Assembly: GCA_022496805.1 (NCBI GenBank)
Contig: CM040101.1
Location: 30,295,529 to 30,359,528 of the forward strand
From: Pohlia nutans
Lineage: Eukaryota; Streptophyta; Bryopsida; Bryales; Mniaceae
DNA length: 64,000 nucleotides
Direction of reading: 5' to 3'
Positions 12,130 to 25,100 of this stretch are shown here, piece after piece. The notes beneath the pieces were generated by a model, which ran no database searches, was not told the DNA's origin, and worked only from the letters and a program-made list of their open reading frames with translations. Positions within the stretch are counted from its first letter, which is position 1, and each line of letters begins with the position of its first letter. The translations under genes and the position numbers were made by a program.

Positions 12130-13190
12130 GGAGGAGTTGCATGTTAATTAGAGAAAAATACTAGGTTGAATAGGTCAGTAGTTACCCCAAGACCAAGGCC
12201 ACTACCAAGACTATGACCAATATTAGGACTAGGGCCAGTGTCAGGAATAGGACCAATGTTGAGATCAGGACTAGTACCAGGAGTCTACGACCTAGGCTAG
12301 TACTAGGACCATCACGGGATGAATGGAGGCTTCGCAAGAAAGAATGATATCTGTAGACGATGGCTAGGGTTTAGAATGGGTAGTGAGGGCTTTAAGCTCT
12401 CATTCCCCTCATTTTCACTTATGCTCGTGTGTGTATGTATGTTGGGGAGGTAGTATTAGTGTTAGTATGTGTTGTTAGAGGTTTAGAGGAGTTTCAATGT
12501 GTTAGCAAAGAGGATTGAGGAGGCCAGGACAAGGCTAATGTACATTGCCATTGAGGCTTTAGGACTAGTACTTAAGTCCTATAATACCGAAGGGGCAAAA
12601 TTATGCACGTTGTGTTCTAGATCTGGTCTTCTAGGTGTTTTGGAGGACCAGTTGTGTGCGTGGATGTTGTGGATATGGAGTTTTGACAGTTGAAGCTTGT
12701 AGACGAAGTCTTGTTGGGTCCATTTGTAATGGATCTAAGGAAGTAGGACATATCTTGCCGTAGATCTAAGTTATTAAGTTTCAGGGATCTAGGAGCAGTA
12801 ATCCGGAGGATCCAAGGACAGTTGCGGGATAATGCAAAGACAGAAACCGGCAGTAGAGGGTTTTAATGTGCAAGTGAACTTACTATCTTAAAAAGGAGGA
12901 AAAACCTCTCTTTCACATTGCGGATCGCTATTCCATTGCTTTTCTCTTTACCTCCAACCAGTTATGTCTTTTGGGCGTGACGTGGAACGGCTAGCCATTC
13001 GTCGCCGTGCTGTCTTCTAGCTGTATGACCACATGCTTCTTCTTCAACACTAACTTCTGAGGCCGCCAACTGCTCTCACCTACAATGTCTAGAAGGGATT
13101 GACATTACTCTTCCACACCGTCGTCGTCATCAGAGCCGCTATACTTCTCTTCAAAAGCCACCTTGTCACTCTTGCTTTCACTATGGTTGA
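12130..13190. other. Low-complexity and intergenic DNA
   Basis: About 12180-12320 is a degenerate purine-rich repeat of motifs like ACTAGGACCA. The rest has no recognised gene; the open frame at 12499-12693 has no domain. Confidence 0.45.
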
Positions 13191-13604
13191 CTAGCTCCGA
13201 GAATCGTCTTCAGCTGTTGCATGCCACTGGTAACTATAAGCCAAATTTGGCGAACGTTTTTGAGAGTATGCATTGACCGTTGGTTTGTCCACATACGGGG
13301 GAAACAGCTTGGAAGCATGTTTCCCCTTGTAGTCATACGTGGGATACAACCCCTTGACAAGGTGTTTGTCAAGGTCTGCTTTGTCTTTTTTATCGCATTC
13401 ATAGTACCTGCAGTACCAACTATACCTATCCTTTGAGCCGTCCCTGTTTTTCCTCGATGCATCTCTTCGCCACAACAAATTTACCTCCACTAGTAGCCAG
13501 TCGAACTCGGACTGGATGTAATACTCTATGTGCGTTGGATCACGGCTATAAGTGGCCTGACATTTCGAAATACATTCCGGGCCGTTTTGTCTAGGCCAGG
13601 ACAC
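13191..13604 (-). pseudogene. Unrecognised coding-like frame with Cys/His pairs
   Basis: A 137-residue minus-strand frame includes CRYYEC followed by two histidines (DKHLVKG and DYKGKH), a spacing that could bind zinc, and composition typical of real protein. I do not recognise a family. It is on the same strand as the relic at 9612-11691 and could be its N-terminal exon. Confidence 0.35.
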
Positions 13605-14439
13605 TTGCCCCTAGACAGCCTAAACCTCTAAGAAGTTGGGATCTCAAAGGAGACAGATAAAATGATACAAATCATCCAACAAGTATAGGCTCAAGTATCT
13701 CAAAAACAATTTCAAACGCTCATTTCAAATATGCTTGCTAGAGTGAACACCGTAATTGAAGCAAAGGATGAGAGCACTCATTGGTAGATAGGTATATAAT
13801 ATTTTTATCTTGTTGTATGATTTTCACTAATACATGTGTAAATTTGTATTGATATTGTAGTACACTCCAATGTGATTGCAACGCACTTTACGGTTTTCAA
13901 ATCGGATCATTTTTGAGTACACACGCATTGTTCAAAGTTTCTGAATTTTTTTTCCTACAAAGGGGAATTCGTAAGCATATTAGACCTGACTGTACATGCT
14001 GGGAAGATAGGCTGTGCTAGGACAAGAAATTGAAGTGAGGGAACTGTAAGGCTTGCTTCCGTCATTCATTCTCCAGCTTGTGACCTGAGTGACCTCTACT
14101 TAGTTGGGATGAGGCTGATTCTAAATTGTTTAAGTAACCAGGAAGTCACGTACCAGTAATTTTTATACCCAGAAGCTGGGCAACTGGGTCCCGCCTGGGA
14201 CGAGTAGTTTATAGTAGTAGACAGATAGATAGAAACTCCGGTCCTCTTGTCTGCGTGAATAAAGTGTCTGTTTGTCTTTACAATAAGTTAGTGCTCATCG
14301 GACAAAGAGCCATTGGTGCAAGACTACTCCCCCTCTAGAGAATAGACGCTCTAGTGACCAGTAATCAATAACAAAAAATACTCATAATCCAATAGTTGGG
14401 TAATTATTAGTTATAAATTGAAATTTTTCTTTGATGATG
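13605..14439. other. Intergenic DNA, possible LTR-like debris
   Basis: The stretch 14090-14340 contains features seen in plant LTR ends (AATAAAG followed by a T/G-rich block), but no matching second LTR or terminal TG/CA pair was found. Nothing else is recognised. Confidence 0.35.
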
Positions 14440-14680
14440 GTCGCCTAGTCATGGGCTTACGGTTGGTTGTTGAAGGGTTTTGAATTACAATTGTATGGTC
14501 CATGTTCGATTCCCGTTGGATCCGTTTAAGTAGTAATGTCTCGAGTAATGTAATATACATAACTTGGTGCTGCTAGTGAATTATCATACGCAAGAAAGTT
14601 GTAACAACCAATCGGCCTCGTCTCTCGTACATTGAGTTAACAAAAATAAATAGTGGTCTTTAATCATTAGTTTTTGTTTG
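14440..14680 (+). repeat. tRNA-derived SINE-like element
   Basis: An A-box-like TCGCCTAGTCATGG at about 14448 and a B-box-like ATGTTCGATTCCC at about 14502 are spaced as in the tRNA head of plant SINEs. The flanking acceptor-stem pairing of a functional tRNA is not evident. The body would run to the AT-rich stretch near 14640-14680. No second copy of this body is seen in the window. Confidence 0.5.
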
Positions 14681-15249
14681 TATTTTCAAAGCAGGTCTAT
14701 TTGTGTCTACAGTAGTACATTACATATCACATGGGTTCCTAGACAAGGCTATCATGCACGACCTCCAATATTCTTGGGAGCAAGCTTCCACCATGTTAGT
14801 TTTGGTACAAATACCGGAACCCGGACTGGAACCAAAGTCATTGTTCTTCCACTACATGCTAGTAAATTCATTGGCAATGACTAAAGTGGAGGCATCTTAT
14901 ACCACCCACCCCCTCATTGTGGACTTACACCAAGCTTCCATGCATCAATGGTGGATACTGAAAAGCTGGAAGCTATTGATTCATGATTGACATTTTATAC
15001 TATATAAATATTTATTTTTACTATACAAGGATTCATAATTTTCATCAACAAGTGTCTACAATTGTCAACTTAGATATGCTCAATGACATACACGTAAACT
15101 CAAAGAAACCCATGCGCCTCCACGTGTACGAGTGGTGACTCATGAGGTAACTTTTTGGGATAAGGCAACCTAATTTTTAGGCAACCTAAATGCCATATTT
15201 AGTATAGCGGCTTTCACCTACCCGGTTTTCACATGGAAGTATGCCCTTC
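14681..15249. other. Intergenic DNA, no gene seen
   Basis: Short open frames only; no RNA or transposon signature recognised apart from a short repeated TTTAGGCAACCTAA motif near 15165-15192. Confidence 0.45.
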
Positions 15250-15600
15250 TAGCACATGCCCCCAGTTACTACCACCCAAGAAAACTAAATCCAACTACTT
15301 GTCATCCAATCAAAAGTATTGTACAAGTGAACGGAATTGGGGCGTTTAGGATGCAATCCACAATACTTTTTTGTGCTGGGAAAACCACCACCTATATAGC
15401 ACAAATGGGATATAACCATCTTCACACTTTCAAAATTCCTATAAGTTACATTTTAATTCTAAATTTATTAATTTATTTTTCACCTATATTTACTGATCTA
15501 ATTTGTCTATGAGGCAAAAATAACATTATATTTTATTTAAAAAAAATTTCAACCACAGTACTATAACTTACATGGGCAATTTTAGGTGCCTCTACCTTCA
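15250..15600. repeat. Dispersed repeat B, copy 1
   Basis: This segment aligns by eye with 33190-33460 and with the reverse complement of 62497-62800. Shared landmarks are GAATTGGGGCGTTTAGGATGC, ACCACCTATATAGCACAA and the end ATTTTAGGTGCCTCTACC. The terminus is the inverted match of GGTGGAGGCACCTAAAA at about 62501, suggesting a terminal inverted repeat DNA element without coding capacity. Confidence 0.6.
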
Positions 15601-15885
15601 AAAGGTTCCACATGTCTACCGGTATCCATACCTGCAAACAGTGTGTTGCACCACGTAAGGTGACACACTTGGAATATGTTGGTAGGCTACCGCTCATTCA
15701 AGAAGTTGCAGCATTCAATACACTATCACTGAATACCCGAGGCAACTAGCAGGTTCATAGGAAGGGACTACGGAAACACTTCGTTTTCAAGAAGTTACAT
15801 GGCTGAATAGTACAAACAAGGTGTAAAAGTAAATCTAGGGTAAATACTAAGGTAGAGACTACGCGACTAGCCGCTTGTTTAAAGT

Positions 15886-16180
15886 AGGACATCGCGAATT
15901 TTGGACCCCACTGATTTTAAACGATTTCTGTGCGAATTCCGATATTTCATGGGTTCGTAAATTTTTTGCACTGATTCCGCATCCTTGCGTCATTCATTAC
16001 AACTGTACTAATATGACATCATGCTCGTATAAGCGAATATAATACTGATTCGACATGATTGATAGATCTATTGAAAACGTGAGAATTCTTCACTCTATAT
16101 AGTTGTCAAATGTCATGTCTTAATCGTCTTTAAAGCCACACTGATTCAGTGTGCTTTTCGTGCGACATCATTTTTTTATA
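15886..16180. repeat. Left half of a dispersed inverted-repeat pair
   Basis: The block TTTTGGACCCCACTGATTTT with surrounding sequence recurs in inverse orientation at 18375-18600. Both contain a GTGCGAA / CGTGCG motif and a C/A-rich middle. The pair is about 2.2 kb apart and could be long ends of one decayed element or two independent insertions. Confidence 0.45.
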
Positions 16181-16239
16181 TCTAGAATTTTTTTTCTTTC
16201 TATATCTAGAGTTGGTCAAAATGATTTTATTTTAAAAAA

Positions 16240-17370
16240 ATAAAAATAAAATTTCCATAATGAAGTAAATGAAATCTACCCCAATTCTTTTCTACCATGC
16301 CCGAACATTATTTCGGGCTGTCCAAACCATGGTGGGGCACTCCTCGGTTTACCCGGGCTCCATCGCCAGTGGCCGGAATCGAACACGAGACCTCGTAACT
16401 CCAAATTGTGCTCTAAACCACCACACCACATAGAAGTCTTGATGCAAGTCATTGAATTTTTTGATAATCATAAATGAATGTAACCATTGGCGATTTTCTT
16501 GCCATGTATATTTGGTTCTTTTTTCAATTTTTTTTTGCACTAGATCATGCGGGCTTTTTTCTATATCTAGGAATTTTTTTAGAATATTATAATTTTTCTT
16601 TTTTGCCAAAATGGTGATGGCTGTGAGCTGTTCTTTTTGTTCAGCGGACTTTGAATGTTTTAGCAATGTAGAAAAAACTCTTTTCCCAAAAAAATTTTGC
16701 ACTAGATCATGTAGGTTTTATTCTATATCTAGAAAAAATTTCAAAATATTTTGAATTTTTGTTTTGCCAAAATCTTGAAGGCTGCGAGCTGTTTTTTTTC
16801 ATTGGACTTTGGATGTTTTTAGAGATGTAAAAAAAACTTCTTTTCCAAAAACAAATTTGCACTAGATCATGCAGGCTTTTTTCTATATCTAAAACAAATC
16901 TTCAAAAAAATTTGAATTTTTCTTTTTGATGAAATCATGATGGCTGAGAGATTTTTCTTTTTCAATTTGCATATTTTTAGCGATGTTAAAAACATTTCTT
17001 TTTCAGTTTTTTCTAATTTTATGTTAGAGAAACGTTTTTTCAAAAAATAATTCATTTCATGTTTGATTCAACCAAAAATCATTTTTTTCATTGTAAGTTT
17101 TTATATGTTTTTGCAACTTTTTTTTACCACTTTATGACATTTCAACATATATGCCTTTTTGTTTCAATTGAAATGTTTTGATTGTATGTTAGAGAAACGA
17201 GTTGTGGGTCCAATAAAAAAACAAAATAAAGTGAATCCTTGGATATTCACCTTGAAATGAAGTAATGAAAGAGAGGTATATAGAATGAAAGTAAAAAACT
17301 AAATTAGAAAGTGCATAACTTTGGAATTGAATGAAAAAAAATTCAATGGTTAAAATGTTGTAGCAAGCAA
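16240..17370 (-). repeat. Composite repeat with SINE-like head, copy 1
   Basis: On the minus strand, 16445-16310 reads like a tRNA-derived promoter: GTGGTGTGGTGG (A-box region) then GTGTTCGATTCCGG (B box). To its right on the plus strand lies an AT-rich section with three to four degenerate units of about 165 bp, each opening with TTTGCACTAGATCATG and TCTATATCTA (about 16535, 16697, 16857). The whole arrangement recurs in the same orientation at 38270-39410, including the final GTATGTTA..GTTGTGGGT block, so it moved or duplicated as one unit. Confidence 0.6.
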
Positions 17371-18374
17371 TTAAAAACTTTTGCAATTTTATTTTTTGAA
17401 AATTTGCTCAAATTGAGTTCAAAGAAAGTCTGATTTTAAACTCAATTTAACCCGTAATGCTTCGAGAGATCATGTTTTGGTCAATGGCCCCTTTTGTGAG
17501 CTGTCCGAGACTAAAAAATTAAAATTTTGATTAAATTATAATTACTTTCTAATAGGAAATCAAGTATGCTTTCGAACCCAATTTGAATCATGCCAATCCA
17601 AGTTAAAAAATGTTCAACACCTAGGAAACTTTTAAAGAAACAACATTGTCTCGTGTTACAAATTTTACTATTTTGGAAAAGTAATGTTGTTCTTTTCTGT
17701 ACATTTTTTTTTTTTTTGCTCCTATGATGAAAAGTACAATTATAACCAATAATACCAAATTTTGAATTCTAAAAATATAAAATGTAATTTTATTGAATTT
17801 TTAATGTTAATTGCTTCTAAATTCTATAAATGAAGATCTATAATTATTTTGGAAAATTAGACCATAAGGATATTTTTAAGAAGATTATAGGAATATTCCA
17901 AAAGATTCCAAAATAATATAAACTATTTTGAAAAGATGCCAAAAGATTCCAAAAGATTCCAAAAGAAAATATTAAAATATTATTGGTATTTTCCCTATTT
18001 ATTATATTTTGTCATTAAATTGTTTTAGAACATTAGAAACTTTTTTTGTTGAGAAGTATGACACCCTAGTGCAAAAACACCCTTGAATGCGAGTGATGTG
18101 GAGAAATTTAAGTCACTCATTCTCAAATTAAAAACTTGAAATAATTCTCAGTTAATTTTGTTTTTATTGATGCCACTGAATGGCAATGGATTTCAAACAC
18201 ATCCACACGGATGTCGTACAATGACCACACAAATATTGTACAACAATAATTTGCATTATAAAAGATGTTGAAATCGCATGGATACAATAAAAGGCCTTGA
18301 TATGATACGTATACGATACCAGATCCGCATTCTAGGCAATCGCATGCTATCCGTGTCTTATTAGCCATCTAATG
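17371..18374. other. AT-rich intergenic DNA with repeat fragment
   Basis: Part of it (about 17880-18080, ATTCCAAAAGATTCC and ACACCCTAGTG) resembles 58580-58770. No gene recognised. Confidence 0.4.
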
Positions 18375-18600
18375 TAGATACACGATTAACGCACGAATTC
18401 TGTTAAGCACGACTTTCGTGCGAAAACCACATTTTTTTCTTAAACATCATAAAGACACTTCATTCACATCTTGGTATTGCATGTCACTTCCGTATCATAA
18501 TGACACTTCTAAATCCATGTATGACGTGTGGAATCAGTGTTTAACGATAAGCGTACGAAAATTGTTAAAAATCAGTGGGGTCCAAAATTCCTTTCCGAAA
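18375..18600. repeat. Right half of a dispersed inverted-repeat pair
   Basis: It is the inverse counterpart of 15886-16180, sharing AATCAGTGGGGTCCAAAATT. Confidence 0.45.
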
Positions 18601-20292
18601 ACAATGTTTGGTAGGAAAAATATAATTACTGTAAATTTCAACATTTTTTTACAAAAATTAAAATTAAATTCAGCCATAATTAAGAGGTTTGTCAAAGTTG
18701 AATGAAAATGAACTACACTTCTCGAATGTGCGTTGGGAAGGAGGTAGAGCTTTGTGCTTTATAAAAAATTCATTGCACTAGTGGGATATGTAGAACTCTT
18801 CACTTCTTGCTCTCTTAATCACCGGTTAAACTCCTCTACAAAAATATGCATAACTTAAGCACAATTCTTTCAAATCACAAAATTCTTTTTGGAGGTGAAA
18901 TTTTACCTGATTGCGCAAGTATTCTTAGTTGAAAGAATATTCAAAAAAATTAGTCCACTATGCACAATTGCACCTCGAAAGTCTAATCACAACACATTTT
19001 CTTCTCATTCAACTCATGCACATTTTTCACAACCTTACTGAATATTGTCCATATCTCATGCATAATAACTTCAAATCACAAAATTCTTTTTGGAGGTGAA
19101 ATATGAATAGGCCTTCCAAATTTTCTCAATTGTAAACATTTCAAAATAAGACCATTTTCTATGCTCAATTGTGCACCAAAATCTACTGAAAATATGGTGT
19201 AGTGAGAATTCACATAGGCTTGCAAATTCTTCTCCCATATCATTTGGGAGTGACTTGGACTGAATTTGATTACAAGGCAAGCTCTTTCTTTTCCCACAAC
19301 ACACAATATTGATTAATTAGCCTAATGATACTAATTTTTTTGAAAAATGATAGTTTTTCAACATTTCGACAATTTCAAAAAGTAATTTTCATGAAATTCA
19401 GCAAAAAATGCTTGTAATTTCCAAAAAAATTTGGCATGTTATTTTTGAAATATTTATTGGCAAACCTGCTATGCACTTACGGTACATTCCATGATTTCAA
19501 CAGTTTTAGGGTCAATGAAGTTAGGATGTAATCGAAAGTATTGGGTTGTAAAGTTTACCTCGAAAGAGGGCATCAAGGGTAGTACAATCAATCTTGGTCC
19601 TGGTGGCCAAGTTGGTAGCACTTCCCCAAATAGACTCTTCATTCGCATTGGTCCTATGGGCAAGAGTTTTTCTCTATTGGGTTGTACAGTTGGGTACAAC
19701 ATGCTTACAATTTTTTTCGTAAGCATTGTAAGTAGGTAGATCGTATATCAAGTAGCCGCATTGATTCTGAAGATTGCAAACATGGGAAGAAAAAATTCCT
19801 ACCAATAGAGGATTGGAGTAGGAATACAGTCCCTTTCAATTTGTAGGTCCATGGGTGCCATATCAAGCACATTACAATTTACGGAAGAGACTCTGTTTTT
19901 ATGAGAGAGGAGTCAAAAAATTTGTAAGCAACTTGTACCCGACTGTACATCTAGTGTGGACTCTGAAGAATGTAGGTCTCAAGGAAATTCTAGTTGCAAG
20001 CTTGTACTAGCAATAATGAAAATTTCAATGGCAAAAATTTGCCATACCATCAATTTGTTTTTAAATTGAAGAAATGTGAAGAATAGCACTAATAATGAAG
20101 GTTTAAAAAAAATCTTTATGCCAAACTTTTATATGATGTTCATCATGGTAGCTAAATCAGTAAAAAAGATTACCAAACTATGTTCATAGCAATGCATATT
20201 TGTCGAATTGTCATTGTATTTGTTTGTATAATATTTCTTATTTATTTGTATTTATTTATTGGCCGCGAGATTAGTATTTATTGGCCGCGAGA
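18601..20292. other. AT-rich intergenic DNA, no gene seen
   Basis: A direct repeat AAATCACAAAATTCTTTTTG occurs at about 18871 and 19075. The moderately GC-richer 19500-19740 is open in two frames but shows no domain. Confidence 0.4.
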
Positions 20293-20860
20293 TTAACCCC
20301 TAAAGGACCGCATTTTTTCTTGTTTTTAAGCATCGTTTTCACCTCTTTCTATTCATTTTCTTGTGAATATTTATTTTCCTCTTGATAGAAAATACCAAAT
20401 CAAACATTTAAATAAAATTTAAGAATTTTTTTGACCAATTTAACAATTTTTCCCATGTCTTCAAAGACGGTCAAAACGTATTCAAAATGACTGCAATTTC
20501 ATCTTTTCACTTCAAACGCTATAATCTTGCAATCTGTACAGTCAAATTCTATGAAAATTTTACCATACACTCTCTTGGTAATCTATAACAAGATCCTACG
20601 GTTAAAGTTGAAAAATAATAATTTCTGAGGTTTATTTTGAACCCTGCCTGCAGTGCCCATTCTCCCCAAAAAAAACCCCTTTTGCTCCATAACTTCCACT
20701 TAAAAAGTCAGAATAAAATATAAATTAGATTCTCATTTTTGTATTGATATACCAAATTCACATAATTTATTTCAAAAAATAAAAATGAAAATGGACACCG
20801 TGGGAACCTACCCGAACATTGAAATGTCCTAGTTAGGACACTTGGTCCTTTAGGGGTTAA
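20293..20860. mobile_element. TTAA-flanked MITE, GGACC subfamily, 568 bp
   Basis: The ends form a perfect 17-bp inverted repeat, TTAACCCCTAAAGGACC and its complement. TTAA borders with C-rich termini match piggyBac-type insertions, in which TTAA is the duplicated target. No coding capacity. The same terminus occurs at 60877, 59011 and 62488. Because TTAA is self-complementary, terminal repeat and duplication cannot be separated from a single copy. Confidence 0.8.
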
Positions 20861-21239
20861 AATAGTAAAAAACACTACCTGGCAGAGGTGGATATCTATA
20901 CATTAAGGAAGGTAATTTGTTTGTTTTGTTTTGTTTTGTTTTGTATGTTACGTTGAGATTTTCCAAATGGTAGGCCGCCGGGTGTGGGTCGTGTTCTTGC
21001 TATAGTTGTGCAAGAAAACTCTCGACAAGAAGGAGTGCACTGAAGTTGTTAAGGGAGTTGTTCAAGGGCTTTTGGACATGATACATTGTGGAAGTTATGA
21101 AATTTTAATCGATTTTCATCAACAAAAATTGAAATAATTAAATTAAGAATAAAATATTTCAAAGATAAAAGTAAAAGCATGGCTAAAACACAATACAGGG
21201 AGTACCTGAACAAATGGCAGAGGGCCACAGTGAGGCACT
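20861..21239. other. Short intergenic interval with TTTTG microsatellite
   Basis: A TTTTG pentamer array lies at about 20918-20943. Nothing else recognised before the hAT element. Confidence 0.5.
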
Positions 21240-22105
21240 AACTTAGTCAGGGATCTTTTTTCTGGCTTCAAAACGCGAGAAAGCTACCAAAAATAATTGG
21301 GCATCACGAGCCTTAAGGAAATTTTCGATTTTTTTAGGGAAAGTGGCCTATCAAATTGCTGACTGGTTAGGGTTGTTGCCACCTGAGCACTTCATGGATC
21401 CCACGCATGCATGGATGGCGCCAGGATGAAAAGCCGTGTGGATGACAACCTCCCTCCGCGTACAGATGAATGAAGCCAGAAGAGAGACATGGGTTGGGGT
21501 ATGGAGGCAGACAGTCGCCAGTTCATTTCGTGGAGCAGTGTTTACGTCCCCGCTCTGGTTCCTTTGCTTGCCAAACGTGCTCCATTGTTTGCTCCGCCAT
21601 CGCCACTTCAGCTTTCAACATTGTATAAGCGTTGTCCATTCGCCACCTGCACTAGGGTTTCTTACACTTCGGGTAGCCAGTCCGCCACCTGACCAGTGAC
21701 CTTTCGCTGCTACACTGTCCATTCTCTAGTGTTGTCAGTCTGCCATTTTCCCTTGTCTTTGCGTTTTCTTTTGACAGGATATGAATATGCACCGCCTAAT
21801 CGCCAGCAGTGTGCATTAGTGCATTACTGCAATGGTTGAAGGTGCCGGCATTTTAGATCTCGGATGATCCGAGTCGGATCTGGGATCGTGGGCATTGCAA
21901 TTTCAAATTGCAAGGTTTAGGGTATTTTTGAATCCGCCACCATGGAAGGCTTTCAATCGAGTGTAGGCTCTTTGTGCAAACGTCTAGTATATCAATGGTG
22001 CAGCACTATGGTTGTTTGGCAGGGTTCACGGGTTGATCATTTTTGGCTTTCTTTTTCTGTCTTTCGAGTTTTGGGTTTTGATTTTATGTTGTGTTGTTGG
22101 TTGCA

Positions 22106-25100
22106 ATGGGTGGCGAGGTTGGATCCGGGTCGAGCTGCAAGGCGGCAAAGGCAGAGGAGGCAAATGCGAGGCGACTTTGGGCTCAAAGAAAGAAGGTCCG
22201 GATCGCCGAATTGAAGGCTGCTGCTGAGAAAAAGGCGTTGCAGACGGCAAGATCAGCCGAAAATTTATCTAAGAAGGCTGCGCACAGCAAGTGTGGCTTG
22301 CGTGACTGGCTTTCTGGTGGACAGAATGCTGATCTAATTGATCGTGGTGGAGCCTTCGGAGAGACCACCGCAAATGGCGACCACGCCAACGCTGCAATTG
22401 CCGTTGCTGCGGCGGAATGGGAAAAGCAGTTTGACGATACCGATGCCTCATACGGCGCAGCTGAAGGAGGTACAGTGGGGATCGGGGGTTCAAATTCCTC
22501 ACACTCAATCGGTGGTGAAAGAAGCGATGATTCTGTGCAAAATGAAGGTGTTGCGGCCAAAGTGAACACACACTACTAGAGAGTGCGTCAAAACCAAGAC
22601 AAAACCAAGACACATCTGTTAAAACCAACAGAGAATGGGTTTAACGTAGCAAAGCCAAATTCATTGCACAGAACCAACAAGTTTTCTCTTGGAACCAACA
22701 AGTTTTCTCGTTGTTTGGCGTGCATGGCCATTTCAATAGAGTGGCTTCGATTACATAATAACTATATGTTGTTTTATGTGCTACTACCAAAAATCAAACC
22801 GCATTTTCTGTTCATTGTGATCCGGAATCAACTGTTCCTAACCCGCACAGAACCAACAAAGTTTCTGTTGATTTTCTCTTACACTGGAACCCCATTTCTC
22901 TAGTAGTGACATTGCCGAATCTACTGTTGCTCTCCTCCACTCCGGCCAAAGAAGTAGTCACCATTTCTTCTGATTCTTCAAGGATGACCTTTTCTGAGGA
23001 CGATCCCACGTTTGTAGATCCAGCAGATCTTCGTGAATGGTCGCCTGAACATGACTTCGGTGATTTGTCACTTGAGGATGAAGGTGAGAGGACAGATCTT
23101 GGGTTGAGGAAAGATGGTCAGCCCCCTACGAAGAAGAGGAAGAGTGCTGCGAGGAGTTACAAACTTACGAGACGGTTTCAAACAATTTGGAGTGCCAAAC
23201 TCCCTTGGGCCGAAGGTGTGCTCAGTGATGATGGCCTCATTCATATGGTGAAATGCATAGTCTGTTCCACAGTTGGAAAGAAGGAATTGATAATGGCACC
23301 TAAGTGGCACACGTTGAAGAAACACGATTTGTGCATAAAGCATCAACGAAACCTCTTGCTCTTTGCCGCCCGACAGCCAACGACCGTCCTCGAGCAAATC
23401 AACCATTGCAACACAGCTGAATCCAAAAGAAAGCGTGTACAATTCGCAACCCTCTTTCAAATGTTGTCTGATGGGCGTCCAATGGTTGAGTTTGAGGAAA
23501 GGTTTAAGTTATACAAGTTCCTTGAGGTCCCACATCTTCCCCTCATGCATTGGAGCTACAGTAGTGCTTGGTTGATGGTTGTGCACATGTATGATTTTGT
23601 GAAGCAGAGGATGAGAGATCTGATTAACGCTGCCTCTTACATTGCCATTACATATGACGAAACAACCGGTGTAGATAACACATCGTGGATGGCCTTTCAT
23701 GTGTATGTGATGCAAAATTGGTCAAGGAAGCCACTTCTAATCACTATGCAGAAGCTTGAGGCAGATGGAGCTACTGCGGATGCTTTGTTGAATACCATCA
23801 CTGGCATCTTGGAGTTGCATGCCGGATTGGACCGTGATGCCATCGCCAACAAGCTCGTTTGCTTTGGTGCGGATGGCGTCAGTGCATTCCAAGGCCACGA
23901 AAATGGTGTCTCCAAACAGTTGGGTGAGAAGTGTTCGCCTTATGTTGTTACGGTACACTGTTATGGGCATAAGCTCAACTTGGCAGTCAAAACTTTAAGC
24001 GAGCTCGAGATAGTGCACGAGTGTGAAGAGCTAATGAGGCTTGTCCATGCATACTTCACTCATAGCCCTAAGAAATTTGCTGAGTTCCACAGCCTTGCAC
24101 TTATGATGAAAACAAAAGGACTAAAGCTACTTCAAAATGTAGCTACATGTTGGTGCATCTTGATTGCGCCCCTTCAGCGTGTTCTTGGAGGGTATCCAAG
24201 CCTCATGGCAGAGATGTATCTTGACAAAAATCACCCGAAGTATGGCAAAAAGGCACGGGTGAGTCTCTTAAATCCTAAACTCAATTTTTACTTTTTTGCT
24301 TTGTACTTCTTCAATTTTTAATTTTTTTTGTTTAACTTACTTCTTTGTGTATTGCTCCAGGCCTTACTCTCGCGATTGTTGGATCCATACCTTCTCTTTG
24401 GTATGGCAGCCATGTTGCCATTGCTCGAAGAAATCAACATCCTCATGGAGTTGGCGCAGTCTAGAAACGCCTTCATTTGCGATTTCGTGGAGGGTTTAAA
24501 TCGGGTCCAAGGTCAACTGTACAAGTTGTTTATAGCACCTGACTTTGCGTACCGTGGAGATCTTTTCTTCTTGCTGAATCAACTTCTCAATTTTAATCAC
24601 GAGACGATCCACCTCATCTGGAGCACAGATTTGAATGAGCCGGAGGCTGTGTTGGCTTTTTGGTGCTAAAAACCTTTTGAAAACTTTTGAAGACCACCAA
24701 ACTCTTACACACTTCTTACACACCTAATAATGATAAACCACCAAGATCTTTCACACCTTTTATCTATTTGAAGTGAATAAATAAGAGTTTAATGAAACAA
24801 AATTCTTTCAAATCTAAGGTGACTTTACGGATAACTCAATTATCCCATATTTCTCCTTTTTGTTGTTGTGTCTTTTAAAAAATAGAATGCGTTAAAAGTT
24901 TGTTTTTCTTTGATTTTTGTGGATAGGTCTCATATTTAGATCTAGATCAACATGTTTTGATCAGCATGGTGCACTTTGAGATCCAGATCAACATGGTTTT
25001 AAGAAAAAAAATTGTTCTTGTTCCTATATTGTTTTAGTTTTGTTATTGTTTCGTTTCATTTTTGTTATCATTTTGTTTTATTTTGATTGTGTTGATTCTT

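Noticed and set aside
14041..14340. Solo LTR
   Set aside because: No convincing TG..CA ends or 5-bp duplication identified.
14440..14520. Possible functional tRNA gene
   Set aside because: A- and B-box-like motifs are present but I cannot form an acceptor stem and anticodon arm; interpreted as a SINE head.
20293..20860. Interpretation of TTAA MITEs as Stowaway (TA) or Tourist (TWA) elements
   Set aside because: Left TAA and right TTA are not direct duplicates, and the outer T and A are fixed in nearly all copies, which favours TTAA.
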